Program-made: the position numbers and the translations under genes
Origin: Chryseobacterium sp. E1
GTDB taxonomy: Bacteria; Bacteroidota; Bacteroidia; Flavobacteriales; Weeksellaceae
Length of the DNA stretch: 64,000 bases
Reading direction: 5' to 3'
NCBI GenBank assembly: GCA_019203745.1
Contig: CP078104.1
Coordinates: forward strand, 3,844,001 to 3,908,000
Shown here: positions 50,068-60,392 of the stretch, piece after piece
Layout of the letters: each line of letters begins with the position of its first letter
How positions within the stretch are numbered: the stretch's first letter is position 1
Notes under the pieces: generated by a model
What the model was told of the DNA's origin: nothing
What the model saw: only the letters and a program-made list of their open reading frames with translations
Database searches by the model: none

Positions 50068-50098
50068 TTTGATTTGTTTGGAAACTTGTGTAAATTTG
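50068..50098 (+). promoter_or_regulatory. Promoter and probable TetR operator of the efflux operon
   Basis: TTTG (50068-50071), a 19-base spacer and TAAATTTG (50091-50098), both exact. The -33 element lies inside an inverted-repeat-like stretch, AATCAATCAATCGTTTGATT (50056-50075), a good candidate site for the TetR protein that starts 12 bases after the box. This would give autorepression of the whole operon. Confidence 0.75.
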
Positions 50099-50109
50099 CG
50101 CCCTGAAAA

Positions 50110-50744
50110 ATGAACACAGACATGATTTCAAAAGAAGAAAATATATTATTCGCTGCCGAAAAGCTCTTTGCTGAAAAGGGTTTTGAAGGAACTTCAACCC
50201 GGGAAATCGCAAAGGCGGCTAATGTAAATATCTCTATGATCTCGTATTACTTTGGTTCCAAGGAAAACTTTATGAGAAATTGGTAGAGTACAGAATGAAT
50301 GAAGGTCAGTTTTTTTCAAAAGACCTTTTGGGAAGAACCGATATCAATGAGTGGCAGAAAATTGAAAGAGTAATTGATCAGTTTTCTAACAGGATCCGGA
50401 CTCAAAAATGCTTTTACAGGATCATGCAGAGAGCAGCTGCATACCAAGAATCCTCAGATTGTAGAATTTTTGAAGCAAACCAAAATGGGGTTCCTTTCTA
50501 TGTATTCACAAATACTGGAAAGTGGCCTTAAAAATGGAATTTTACCAAAAACCCACCTATTTATCTGTTGCATTCCACCGTAAGCGGAACTTTGTTTTAT
50601 GCATTCAATGCGAAAGAAATGTATAAAGAGTTCCTGAATGAAACAACTGATGAAGAAGCTTTTGATGAAAAATACTATACAGAACTTAATAAACATATTA
50701 AATATTTACTAAAAGACCTTCTAGGTTATGAAGAGAATAAATAA
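50110..50744 (+). CDS. TetR/AcrR family regulator (four missing bases)
   Basis: 212 residues after repair. The N-terminal helix-turn-helix is intact: FAAEKLFAEKGFEGTSTREI and AKAANVNISMISYYFGSKE. The variable C-terminal ligand domain has NPQIVEFLKQTKMGFLSMYS and VSGTLFYAFNAKEMYKEFLN. Missing bases are an A near 50268 (GAAAACTTT, repaired to KEKLYEKLVE), two bases near 50430 (GAGAG, repaired to MQREQLHTKN) and a T near 50545. Its stop overlaps the TolC start by 17 bases. It probably represses this operon and is released by an exported compound. Confidence 0.88.
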
Positions 50745-52043
50745 CTCAGTGATTGCATTATCACTATTCGTAGGAATAGCAAATGCAAATGCTCAGGAGA
50801 AAAAGACCCTTTCTCTTGACGAAGCTGTGCAGCTGGGAATCCAGAACAGCAAGAATCTCAAGATCGATGCAGCCAGGATCGAAGAGGCTACAGCTGATCT
50901 TCTGGAAGCTAAGAACAGACAGCTTCCGGAATTGAAAGTTTCGGGAAGCTATATGTACCTTCCCATAAAACCGAATGTTGATATTAAACTTCCGGGGCTT
51001 TCCGGCGGTGCAGGCGGTCCGGAAGTACACCAGGTGCTTTACGGCTCGGCTAATCTTAGCGTACCTATTTATAGTGGTGGAAGAATCAAATATGGAATTC
51101 AGTCTGCAAAATATCTGGTGGAAGCTTCCAAACTGAGCACTGAAAATGATAAGACGGCAATTGCTTATAACGTAGCTCAGGCTTATAATAACCTGTTTAA
51201 AGCGAATCAGTCGATTAAAGTTTTTGAAGAAAATCTTGCGGCTTCTCAGAAAAGAGATGAAACGTTCCTTAAAATGGAAAATAACGGTTTGATTGCAAGA
51301 AATGACAGATTAAAAGCCAATCTTCAGACTTCCAATATTGAACTTCAGCTGCTTGAAGCGAAGAACAATTACAATATTGCCAATATCAATATGGATCTCT
51401 TACTGGGACTTCCTGAAACAACGGAAATTGAGGTGGATCAGAACTACATTGAAGAAGGTTCGGAAGTGAAGCCTGTTGATTTCTACGTGAATGAAGCAAG
51501 AGAAAACCGTAAAGACCTGCAGGCATTGGTTCAGCAGAGAAAGGCAGCAGAATTGGGAACAAAAGCAGCGAAAGCAGAAAACCTTCCGTCAATTGCATTT
51601 ACCGGAGGATATGTAGCAGCAGATATTCCCAAGTTTCTTACCGTATACAATGCGATCAATGTAGGTGTTGGAATTTCTTATAACCTTTCCAACCTTTGGA
51701 AAGAAAACTCATCTTTGAGACAGTCACAGGCGAGAGAAAAGCAACTGGCCGCTACAGATGAATTATTGAATGATAATATCAAGCTTGACGTCAACAGAGA
51801 ATATCAGAATACCGATTATTCTAAAAAAGGATCATTGTTTTCGAAAAGTCAGCAGAGCAGGCTAATGAAAACTACAGAATTACAAAAAACAAATATGACA
51901 ACGGGCTTGCAACCATGACGGAATTATTGGATGCAGACGCCGCCCAGATTGCTGCCAATGTTGGCGTGATCAATGCCAAGGCAGATGCAGCACTGGCATA
52001 CAGAAAACTATTACAGACAACAGGAACTTTAACAATTAAATAA
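50728..52043 (+). CDS. TolC-family outer membrane efflux protein (one frameshift)
   Basis: 438 residues after repair. MKRINNSVIALSLFVGIANA then NAQ is a signal peptide, followed by KTLSLDEAVQLGIQNSKNLK and two long alpha-helical hairpin repeats, the TolC pattern (NVAQAYNNLFKANQSIKVFE; KLDVNREYQNTDYSKK; YDNGLATMTELLDADAAQIA). It forms the outer membrane channel of a tripartite pump. An A is missing near 51830 (TCTAAAAAAGGATC, repaired to SKKRIIVFEKSAEQANENYR). It is translated right after TetR. Confidence 0.92.
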
Positions 52044-52059
52044 TCAGACCGAAACCAAA

Positions 52060-53162
52060 ATGGAAAATAATAATACACAGACAGCTGAACCTAAAAAGAA
52101 AAAAAAGCTTAGTTTTTCCTCTCATTTTAGCAGCTGTAGTAATAGGAGGTGGTATCTATGGGTACAGAGCCTATACATACGGACAGTATCATGAAGAAAC
52201 TGACGATGCTCAGATTGCCTCTAATATGGCTCCGGTGATTTCTAAAATTTCAGGGTATGTAGCCGAAGTAAAGGTGAAAGACAACCAATTTGTAAAAAAG
52301 GAGATACACTGGTGATTTTGGATAACAGAGATCAGAAAATGGCTCTTGAACAATCTCAGGCAGCTTTGACAACCGCAAAAAGCAATATTTCTACTGCCGA
52401 AGCAACTACCACTGCCACTTCTAAAAATATTAACAGCTCGGAAGCTGCTGTAGCAACAGCTAATGCACAAATTGAAGCTGCTAAAGTAAACGTCTGGAAA
52501 ACTTCACAGGACTTAAAGAGATATGCTAACCTTGTAAAAGATCACTCTATTACAGAACAGCAATATGAGCAGGCATTGGCAGCAAAACAATCTGCTGACA
52601 AACAGCTTCAGGTATTGGTAGAACAGAGAAACCAGATCGCTCAGCAGACTACCATTGCTTCTTCTCAGACAGCAGCAAGTTCCCAGCAAATCAGTGTGGC
52701 GAATTCCGTTGCGAAGCAAAGAGAAGTAGATGTAGAAAATGCAAAATTAAATTTGTCATATACCGTAATCCTCGCTCCTGAAGACGGGTATGTAGGAAAA
52801 GTACCTACTCAGGCAGGGCAGTATCTGCAGGCTGGTGCACAGTTATTCGCTTTGGTGAAAAATGATCAGAAATGGGTAGTGGCCAACTTTAAGGAAACGC
52901 AGGTAGATAAAATGGTAGAAGGCCAGAAAGTGAAAATTGAAATTGATGCCTTCCTGATAAAGAATTTGAAGGGGTAGTAAGCTCATTCTCCCCGGCTACA
53001 GGAGCTACTTTCTCCATTCTTCCTCCGGATAATGCGAGCGGGAACTTCGTAAAAGTGGTTCAGAGACTTCCTGTAAAGATTGATTTTGTAAACCTTGATA
53101 AGAATATTGCAAAACGATTGAGAACAGGGATGAATGTGAAGGCAGAAGTTTCACTTAAATAA
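52060..53162 (+). CDS. HlyD/EmrA-family membrane fusion protein (four missing bases)
   Basis: 368 residues after repair. A short polar N-terminus (MENNNTQTAEPKKKK) precedes one membrane anchor (LVFPLILAAVVIGGGIYGY). The lipoyl half ETDDAQIASNMAPVISKISG, a long coiled-coil hairpin (TTATSKNINSSEAAVATANA) and the barrel APEDGYVGKVPTQAGQYLQA follow. It bridges the TolC channel and the MFS pump in the periplasm. Bases are missing in the A run near 52108 (two, or one extra), one A near 52299 and one C near 52951 (GCCTTCCTGA, repaired to AFPDKEFEGV). Confidence 0.9.
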
Positions 53163-53365
53163 TTAAAGAATTTAGAGATTGAAAATTAATTGATTGTAAT
53201 AATGAAGATTAAAAAATGCCTGCGGACAAAGAATGGAGGAACAGTCTTTAGAATTTCAATCAGTTAAACAGAAATTCAGACTTCGTCAGATGGAGTCAGA
53301 TAATAGGAAAGATGTGCTGATTTCTGAATTTCTGATCTCTGAAATCTTTAATAAAAATTAAAAAC

Positions 53366-54939
53366 ATGCAAGATTCATTAGTAGAATATGGAGCACGGAG
53401 AGTGATCATTACGATTACCGCTATTCTTTGTGCCCTTCTTGAGATTGTAGACTCCACGATTGTGAATGTAGCCCTGAATGAGATGAAAGGGAACCTTGGA
53501 GCTACACTTTCAGAAGTAGGTTGGGTAATTACTGCCTATGCAATAGGAAACGTAATTATCGTACCGATGACCAGCTGGCTTTCTCAGCAGTTCGGGCGTA
53601 GAAATTACTTTGCCGCTTCCATCATAATATTTACGATATTTTCATTTCTCTGCGGGAATGCAACCAATATCTGGGAACTGGTATTTTTCAGACTCATGCA
53701 GGGAATTGGGGAGGAGCCCTTTTGGTAACTTCACAAACAATTATTACGGAGTCTTATCCGATTGAGAAAAGAAGTATGGCACAGGCCATCTATGGATTGG
53801 GGTAATCATCGGGCCTACACTAGGACCACCACTTGGAGGATATATCGTTGACAATTACAGCTGGCCTTATATTTTCTATATTAATATTCCCATTGGGATT
53901 GCGGCCACTTTGATGACGTTACAGTTTGTAAGAAGTCCTAAATATGCAGAAAAACGTAAGGTTTCTGATGTAGACTGGATAGGAATCGGTTTATTGGCGG
54001 TCACTGTAGGATCATTACAGTTTATTCTGGAAAGAGGTCATGAAGAAGACTGGTTTGAAAGCGGAATGATTGTAGCCTTTACGGTGGCAGCCATCTTAGG
54101 GTTTATATTGTTCCTCTGGCGGGAACTTACCTTCAAATATCCGATCGTGGAGCTCAGAGTACTGAAAAATGGAAACTTAAGAATCGGAACGGTGATGTCA
54201 TTTGTTTTGGGATTTGGGTTGTACGGTTCAACATTTATCGTTCCGCTTTATACACAGAGTATTTTGGGCTGGACGGCACTTCAGTCGGGAGCGTTGATGA
54301 TTCCGGCAGCATTGACAACCGCATTTATGATGCCTATCATTGGGCGGTTACTCACAAAAGGAGCCAAACAGCAGATCCTGGTTTCATTAGGATTATTTAT
54401 CTTCTTTGTCTATAGCTTCTGGGGCTATAAAATCCTTACCCCGGATACCAGTAAAGATGCTTTCTTCTGGATGCTTATCGTGAGAGGAGCAGGTCTCGGC
54501 TTATTGTTTATTCCGATTACCTCTTTATCATTAAGTACGCTTAAAGGGCAGAAATTGGCCAGGAGCAGCTTTCACAGGAATGATGAGACAGCTGGGAGGA
54601 TCTTTCGGGATTGCAGCCATTACCACTTTCATTGCGAATGCAGGCCAGAAATACAGGAATAATCTGATTTCCCATTTGGATGAGAACAGCTTTGAAGTTC
54701 AGCAAAGACTGGCAGCATTAAAAGCCAATTTTGTAGCCAAAGGAATGACTCCTGATGCCGCCATGAATGCCGCTTATAAAATGCTCGATCTCTCAGTAAC
54801 CAAGCAGGCAACAGTACTGTCCTATATGGATGTATTTCTTTACCTCGGGGTAATATTTTTAATATGTATTCCGTTTATCTTATTTATTAAAGAAAGAAAG
54901 AGTAAAGAAAAAATAGATTTGAGTGAAGCCATGCACTAA
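53366..54939 (+). CDS. DHA2-family (EmrB-like, 14 TM) MFS drug efflux permease (four missing bases)
   Basis: 525 residues after repair with 14 hydrophobic segments. DHA2 motif words are LCALLEIVDSTIVNVALNEM, TLSEVGWVITAYAIGNVIIV, the WLSQQFGRRNYF loop (motif A), GPTLGPPLGGYIVDNYSWPY and FYINIPIGIAATLMTLQFVR (motif C region). It exports drugs by proton antiport together with the fusion protein and TolC. Missing bases are G near 53711, 53800, 54553 and 54562. It is the last gene of the operon and a terminator follows. Confidence 0.92.
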
Positions 54940-54949
54940 AATTTTAATT

Positions 54950-54977
54950 AAAACCTTCGGATTTTCCGGAGGTTTTT
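54950..54977 (+). terminator. Terminator of the efflux operon
   Basis: AAAACCTTCGG (54950-54960) pairs with CCGGAGGTTTTTT (54965-54977), with one mismatch and a T run. Confidence 0.82.
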
Positions 54978-55416
54978 TGTTAAATGAGATTAAACAAAAT
55001 ACAGACACTTAATTTTAACCAAGCAAGAGTGAATTTTCCGGCTTGAACAACTTCTTTCTCCTTCCTTCCGGCTTCCCTACCATTAAACATTATGACTATA
55101 TTAATTAATTGTTTCTTTTTGTTAAAAATAATATCACATATTGGAGAGTTTATTTCTTTTTTTTAAATTTACGCTACAAAATGAAAAAATATGAATAGAT
55201 TCCCTCACCTTCAAAATCCTTTTCTTAAAAGGTACGGACCGGAGTATCCGCCAGGTTCTTATGGGAAAGTTGCCCTTAGATTATAGATTTACCCATGCTC
55301 ATGGAGTATACTTTTGCCTTATTTGATAAGGCTCAATACAATGTTTCTGATAGGCATTATTCAGCTGCATTGATTTTAGATTTATTTTTCTTCAGAAAAC
55401 TTATACCATTTTACAT
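54978..55416. other. Intergenic stretch with a partial repeat arm and a 31-codon frame
   Basis: CTTCTTTCTCCTTCCTTCCG followed by GCTTCCC (55050-55076) resembles the right arm of the intergenic inverted repeats, without a clear left arm. A 31-codon frame at 55191-55286 (MNRFPHLQNPFLKRYGPEYP, ending KVALRL) has no match to a family I know and no visible ribosome binding site. Otherwise A/T rich, with no convincing gene. Confidence 0.4.
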
Positions 55417-56012
55417 ATGAATCAGATACAATTACCGGAAACCTATGCCGCATTATCGGATTTCAGGAAGAATGACGTTTATCTTCCTGAAATGGATCAG
55501 GAGCAGCTTATTTCAGTTTTTTTCCCGGAACATTTAAAGAGCTTACCCAGCGCCTCTCAGATATTACAGGAGCATTTTATGGAGGAATGCTCAAACAGGC
55601 CGGGAAGCTGTATGGAGCCGAAGCTATCGAACAGCTTTCCAGTACCTTTATGTATGATCTCGGATCAAGAATGACACTGAAAAATCTGGAAACCAGACCT
55701 GATCTGCAGCCCGGAATTCCCGCCGTCGCAAAAATACTCATAGGAGCAGTTTTTACATCCAGTCCCGAATATAATTTTGAGTTTAAAGAATTAAATGACC
55801 ACAAAGCTGAACTACTGATCAAAGGAGTAGACCGCTACCACAAAATCACCCAGAGCCTTCAGATTGCAGGCCTGCTGAAATGGCCGGTCATAAAACCTTT
55901 CATCCAGGGAGTCTGCGATACTATGGGGCTGGATGTTTTTATTGAAATGAAAGTGCTGAAACTTGATATAGACAGTACTTGTAGCTATTTGACTGTAATA
56001 ACGGAAAAATAG
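55417..56012 (+). CDS. Protein of unknown function (one frameshift)
   Basis: 198 residues after repair. It begins MNQIQLPETYAALSDFRKND and contains YLPEMDQEQLISVFFPEHLK, FMGGMLKQAGKLYGAEAIEQ, LETRPDLQPGIPAVAKILIG and KGVDRYHKITQSLQIAGLLK. There is no signal peptide or membrane segment. A G is missing near 55579 (TTTATGGAGGAATG, repaired to FMGGMLKQAGK). I do not recognise the family. It stands alone, downstream of the efflux operon terminator. Confidence 0.6.
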
Positions 56013-56066
56013 AAAAAAACAGAAGATAAAAGATTTTGTCATTACATATCCATATTTCTTATCATT

Positions 56067-56095
56067 AAGAGCGGGCTAAAGGTCCGCTCTTATTA
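56067..56095 (+). terminator. Terminator-like hairpin after the unknown gene
   Basis: AAGAGCGG (56067-56074) pairs with CCGCTCTT (56084-56091), continued by ATTATT. The loop contains GCTAAAGGT, part of the CGGnCTAAAGnnCCG core also seen at 24321. Confidence 0.7.
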
Positions 56096-56222
56096 TTAAA
56101 TTCTCATTCCATTGGTTTTAGACAAAATTTTAAAAAATTGAAATGCTGAAATATGCAGAGGATTTGTAAGTGTTCAAAAAGCTGTCCCTATCCTTGCGCA
56201 TTCCAATAAAATTCATAATTTT

Positions 56223-57233
56223 CTATCTGATTTCCTTTGTCCATTCAATTCCGCTGATATCGATCAGTTTCAATGTATGGATTTCCTCTTTCTGAAGAAT
56301 ATCACCAATTCCGATGCTGATATCTGCCTTTGCACCCAGTGGAATGACAAGGCTGTGTTTTCCGGGTTTCACTTTGGCAACATAATGGTTCCGAATATTG
56401 TCTTTTGAAAACTTGGAAAGCTCTTTATGATCCATTTCCTTTAAAATATTCCCGTTTTTATCCAGAATATGAAGCCCAATGAGGAAAGAACCATACACAT
56501 CGGCTCCTTCTGTCCTGTAAATCTCGAATTTCAAATCCGAATTATTATGTGAAATATTGGAAATTTCCACTTTTGGTTTTACAGATTTATTATGGAGCGT
56601 ACCCCAAACCCCGCCATGAAAATATTGATTGGTATAAAGCGTAAGCCCGAAGATCATCAGCGAACCGGCCAGAATTAATGTTTTTGGTCTGTAAACAGGA
56701 AGATTTCCCGAACCCAGCCATGAAAACCACCCGGTCTGCGTAAAACTTTTCTTTTTTTATGAAGAAATAATCCAGGAATAGGGCCCGCTTCCTGTGAGAA
56801 AAAGTACGAATCCTCCGGCAATACCCAGAACTCCGATCTGCCATTCATCTAAACAGGTAGTTCCCAGCCAGCCGGATCCCAGTAAAATTCCCAGCGCCAG
56901 GCTAAAGATCCCGATACTCATCAGCCGGGTCAGTAATCCCAGAATAATAAATAGCCCAACGACAGCTTCAATAATGGTAAAAATCATCATCGACCGTTGT
57001 AAGGCATCAGGATGGGTCACCAGATATTCGATAACCGGTTTGATTCCTAAAGCGTTGGGTAAAAAATGGTTGAATTTTTCTCCGATATATCCTTTTTCAT
57101 CAGGAATAAGCTTGTTTTCGAGGATAAGTCTGCGCCAGAAAGCTGAAAAGTAGGTCCATCCGATAACCATTCGGAGAGATAAAGTATAAAGTCCGGCCAG
57201 ATCAGAAGACTGGCTGTTGAAAGTTTGTTTCAT
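56223..57233 (-). CDS. DoxD-DoxA fusion (thiosulfate:quinone oxidoreductase-like; three missing bases)
   Basis: 337 residues after repair. The first half, SLRMVIGWTYFSAFWRRLIL, FIILGLLTRLMSIGIFSLAL and AGGFVLFLTGSGPYSWII, is a four-helix DoxD-type membrane domain. The second half, VYRPKTLILAGSLMIFGLTL and HGGVWGTLHNKSVKPKVEIS, is a DoxA-like beta domain with one anchor. In Acidianus the two are separate subunits that pass electrons from thiosulfate to quinone; Bacteroidetes often fuse them, and their substrate there is not established. One T near 56767 and two A near 56755 are missing; the repaired middle reads IIFFIKKKKSFTQTGWFSWL. Confidence 0.82.
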
Positions 57234-57285
57234 TGAAATGTATATTGTTTGATAAAAAAACTGATTGAATCTGATTTAAAAAAAT

Positions 57286-57639
57286 TTAAACCAGGCTTAA
57301 TTTCAGTCTTTTAAACAAAATATACTTCGGAGGACTGTTTCCCGTAGAATGTCCTGAATATTCATTGAAAGAAATTTTCTCTTCCTTTCTGTCTTTTGCT
57401 TTAGGGGTGAAGCCGGATACAAAACCTTTGTCCTTTGCAGTTTGAGCTTTAGAAACCGAAACCTGAGAAGAAACCGAACCTGTATCGCAACTGAAGGAAG
57501 GTCCTGATGTAGTTTTCACCTTATTCAGACCACTGATATGCTGAATGTCAAAAATATCAAGCACATTCCTTTTCACGGAACATGGCGATAGTGAAAACAC
57601 CAGAATAAGCATTGTGATTATGCTTTTATAGGTCTTCAT
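57286..57639 (-). CDS. Small lipoprotein of unknown function
   Basis: 117 residues from the ATG at 57639 (MKTYKSIITMLILVFSLSPC); a longer in-frame start adds only eight residues. The signal peptide ends in a lipobox-like SLSPC. The rest is polar and Lys/Ser rich: NVLDIFDIQHISGLNKVKTT, SQVSVSKAQTAKDKGFVSGF. No family is recognised. It lies 52 bases upstream of the DoxDA gene on the same strand, so it may be its partner, but that is inference. Confidence 0.6.
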   Translation of the reverse strand: MKTYKSIITMLILVFSLSPCSVKRNVLDIFDIQHISGLNKVKTTSGPSFSCDTGSVSSQVSVSKAQTAKDKGFVSGFTPKAKDRKEEKISFNEYSGHSTGNSPPKYILFKRLKLSLV

Positions 57640-57677
57640 ATATAGTGTTGAATTTGACATCAATACAAAACTACACT

Positions 57678-58590
57678 TTATTTTAATTTCAGCTTCATAA
57701 ATTCTAAAAATTTCTCCTGCTGGTCTACAAATAAATAATGGGAGCAGTTATCAATCAGTTTGAAATTACTCTTTCCAACGATATCGGTAAGATCGGCAAG
57801 TTGTTTTTCTGAGAAGATTCCGTCATTCTTACCGTAAACAGCAAAAACAGGAACACCTTTTATCCTGATATCTTTCAATACGGATCTGTTGTCCAGGTTA
57901 TTCAGTGGTTCATTCTGATAAAATTTAATTGGAGAATTTGCATTTCTGATGTTGTTTCTGTAAAATTCACCGTTTTTATATTCCTTTCTTAATCTTTCAC
58001 TTTTCTGGGTAGGATGTGGCATCTCAAAAAGTTGAGCTTGCCTGCTATTTCATAACATCTTTTCCTGTAAGCAGCAGAGTTTTTATCAAGGTTTTCTATC
58101 TCTGAAATTTCCTTAAGCAGCGCCGGGTCATTTCTGAAATGTTCTTTTGCCTTTTTTAAGATATGATCATAAGTTTGCTGTTGAGTAAATAAAGCGCCTG
58201 CAAGGGTAAGCGAATTGACTTTCTCAGGAATTTAGCCGTAAATAAAGTCCCGATGATCCCTCCGAAACTATGGGCTAGAATGTTGGCCTTTTTAATGTTG
58301 TAGGTTGTATAGAGTCCATTTAAATCATTAAAACTTTCGTTAAATGTCATGGAGGCACTGTCATCCTTAGAACGCCCTTCACCACGTCTGTCATACACGA
58401 TTACATAAAATCCTTTCTCTGCTAATTGCTGTGCCGTGGTTCCTTCAAATAAGGTGGCATTTCCGCTCGGTCCGCCATGAATAAAAATCACTGCAGGATT
58501 CCGGCTGTTTCCATATGCCTTAGAATATAAATCCTGTGCGTTAAATGCAGTGAAAAATAAGATGAAAATAAAAGAGATAAGAAATTTCAC
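57678..58590 (-). CDS. Secreted alpha/beta hydrolase, proline iminopeptidase-like (two frameshifts)
   Basis: 304 residues after repair. MKFLISFIFILFFTAFNAQD is a signal peptide. The hydrolase words are NPAVIFIHGGPSGNATLFEG (HGGP as in proline iminopeptidases), FYVIVYDRRGEGRS (DxRGxGxS), the nucleophile elbow ANILAHSFGGIIGTLF and, at the end, FKLIDNCSHYLFVDQQEKF with the His. Missing bases are near 58234 (repaired to AKFPEKVNSLTLAG) and near 58025. Likely a periplasmic or secreted peptidase or esterase. It stands divergent from the tag gene. Confidence 0.85.
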
Positions 58591-58863
58591 GATTATAATT
58601 TTGAATTTTCTAAACTACTAAATTTTTTCAAAAGTAATGAAAGGTATAGGAAGCTTATGACGCCATACCCCACAGAAATTCTGAACTACCAAGAAAAAAC
58701 CTGCGAAATCTGCTTTATCTGCGAGAATATTTTAATTGTCATAAATTCACGAGTTTTTCATTTTATTTATGTATTCATAGTATAAAAATTATTTCTGCTG
58801 ACTAACAGTTGTCACAATCCTGCCTTATCTTTATCGCATTAAATAAAAAAACAGAAAATTTCG

Positions 58864-59415
58864 ATGAGTTATTGCTTAGCCATAGACCGAATGCAGCCCG
58901 AAAGCAGAAAAGAACTGCACAAAAATTATCATGATAATTATTACGGATTTCCGATCCATGATGATAATGAGTTATTTGGAAGATTGATCTTAGAAATTAA
59001 CCAGGCCGGATTAAGCTGGGAAACGGTCTTAAAAAAAAGAAGAAAGCTTCAGGGCAGCCTATCATAATTTTGATATTCAGAAAATCGCTGCCTATACAGA
59101 AGGAGACCGTGAAAGACTTTTGAACGACAGTGGAATTATAAGAAATAAACTGAAAGTAAATGCAGCAATCGAAAACGCCAGAACAATCATTGAACTGCAG
59201 AAAGAATTCGGGTCTTTTGAAAATGGCTGGAACATCACCATCCTAAGACCTTACCGGAATGGATGAAGCTTTTCAAGAAAACATTCAAATTCACAGGCGG
59301 AGAGATTGTGAATGAGTTTCTGATGAGTACCGGATACCTGAAAGGAGCCCATCATGAAAGCTGTCCGGTTCACACCAAAGTATTGGCCGAAAAACCTTTG
59401 TGGAAAAAGGTTTAA
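58864..59415 (+). CDS. tag: DNA-3-methyladenine glycosylase I (about three missing bases)
   Basis: 184 residues after repair. Tag removes 3-methyladenine from DNA. Seen are HDNYYGFPIHDDNELFGRLI, EINQAGLSWETVLKKR (the Trp in the base pocket), NDSGIIRNKLKVNAAIENAR and GYLKGAHHESCPVH with the zinc-binding Cys/His set at the end. Near 59032-59044 the A-rich stretch is off frame (minus one or plus two bases), and a T is missing near 59226 (GAAAATGGCTGG, repaired to FENWLEHHHP). No adaptive response gene is nearby. Confidence 0.9.
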
Positions 59416-59516
59416 GGATCAATCACAAATAAGCTTAGATTCCTACAGAATGATTCTATTAATTGCAGAGGCTTCTATGGGTTATTCTGTAGCAATCTGA
59501 TGGTAAAAAATTTCTA

Positions 59517-59933
59517 TTAAGAACCATATCCTACATATTCAATATCTTTTTGGGTGAAAAATTTTTTAAAATTTTCTACCTCTTCATTTACTTGCTGTAA
59601 AGCATCTACAAGCAGGTGCTTTTGAAATGTCCAGGATTGTCCGCTATTAAGATTGGTCCATTTTATACGGCTATTTTCAAGGTGTTCAACCTGAATTCCT
59701 CTAATCCAGCCACTACACTCAGGAATTCCGCAGCAACATGAAAATATTTTAAATTCACCATCCGCATCTATACTCTCATAAAATTCACTGATGTCAATAA
59801 TATCCCCTTCTGCATAAGGCTTTTTATTGTTAAGTCTTATTTCGAGGTATCCGTGCATATAGACGTCGTTTTGACTGGTCTGAGATGCCACTACGATTAA
59901 TTCCAGATAAAAAGAATCTAATTCCTCAGTCAT
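59517..59933 (-). CDS. Protein of unknown function with a CCC-type cysteine cluster
   Basis: Intact, 138 residues. It begins MTEELDSFYLELIVVASQTS and contains EFKIFSCCCGIPECSGWIRG, where CCC-x3-EC could bind a metal. The end is helical and acidic (QQVNEEVENFKKFFTQKDIE). No signal or membrane segment. I do not recognise a family. It lies just three bases after the hxlR gene on the same strand, so the two are probably one transcript. Confidence 0.6.
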   Translation of the reverse strand: MTEELDSFYLELIVVASQTSQNDVYMHGYLEIRLNNKKPYAEGDIIDISEFYESIDADGEFKIFSCCCGIPECSGWIRGIQVEHLENSRIKWTNLNSGQSWTFQKHLLVDALQQVNEEVENFKKFFTQKDIEYVGYGS

Positions 59934-59936
59934 TCT

Positions 59937-60301
59937 TTAAAGCTTTTTCACCAGTTCTTTATGCTCTGTTCCCCATTTTTCAAATTCAAGAATAATAGGT
60001 TTCAGTTTATACCCGATTTCTGTAAGCTCATATTCTACCCTTGGGGGAACTTCTGCATATACGGTTCTGGTAATAATTTTGTCTTCCTCCAGCCTGCGAA
60101 GCTGAAGCGTTAACATACGTTCTGTAATGTTCTGAAGACACTTTCTGAGTTCTCCAAATCTCATTTTTCCGTTGATCAGATAGCAGCAGATCGCAAGTGC
60201 CCACTGTCCGCCAATGATATTGGAAGCATACACCTCCGGACATTCGTCTGAAAGAGCTTTTTATTGGCAAAATTGGTCGAGGTTTCCTTTATTTTAGTCA
60301 T
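59937..60301 (-). CDS. HxlR-family winged-helix regulator (one frameshift)
   Basis: 121 residues after repair. A typical HxlR core: IIGGQWALAICCYLINGKMR, FGELRKCLQNITERMLTLQL, RRLEEDKIITRTVYAEVPPR and VEYELTEIGYKLKPIILEFE. The start MTKIKETSTNFANKKALSDE at 60301 needs one G added near 60257 (minus strand AAAAAGCTC). It faces a divergent oxidoreductase gene across a 91-base gap with an inverted repeat, the usual setting for redox or aldehyde-stress control. Confidence 0.88.
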
Positions 60302-60340
60302 TACTTACTTTTTTATAGTACCATACAATAGGTAGCTAAT

Positions 60341-60353
60341 GTACAAAATGTAC
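60341..60353. promoter_or_regulatory. Probable HxlR operator
   Basis: GTACAAAATGTAC is a perfect inverted repeat (GTACA, AAA, TGTAC). It is flanked by an outer pair, AGTACCATAC (60318-60327) and GTACGGTACG (60350-60359), so the region has nested dyad symmetry. It lies between hxlR and the oxidoreductase and just upstream of the oxidoreductase -7 box. Confidence 0.75.
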
Positions 60354-60364
60354 GGTACGTATCG

Positions 60365-60372
60365 TAATTTTG
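60365..60372 (+). promoter_or_regulatory. -7 box of the oxidoreductase gene
   Basis: TAATTTTG, an exact TAnnTTTG match, 20 bases before the ATG at 60393. The -33 position overlaps the inverted repeat at 60341-60353, so HxlR binding there would block or alter polymerase access. Confidence 0.6.
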
Positions 60373-60392
60373 CTGTAGAAATTTAACATTAA

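Noticed and set aside
55191..55286. Small 31-codon gene
   Set aside because: No ribosome binding site, no similarity and no continuation after single-base repair; it is reported only as part of the gap.
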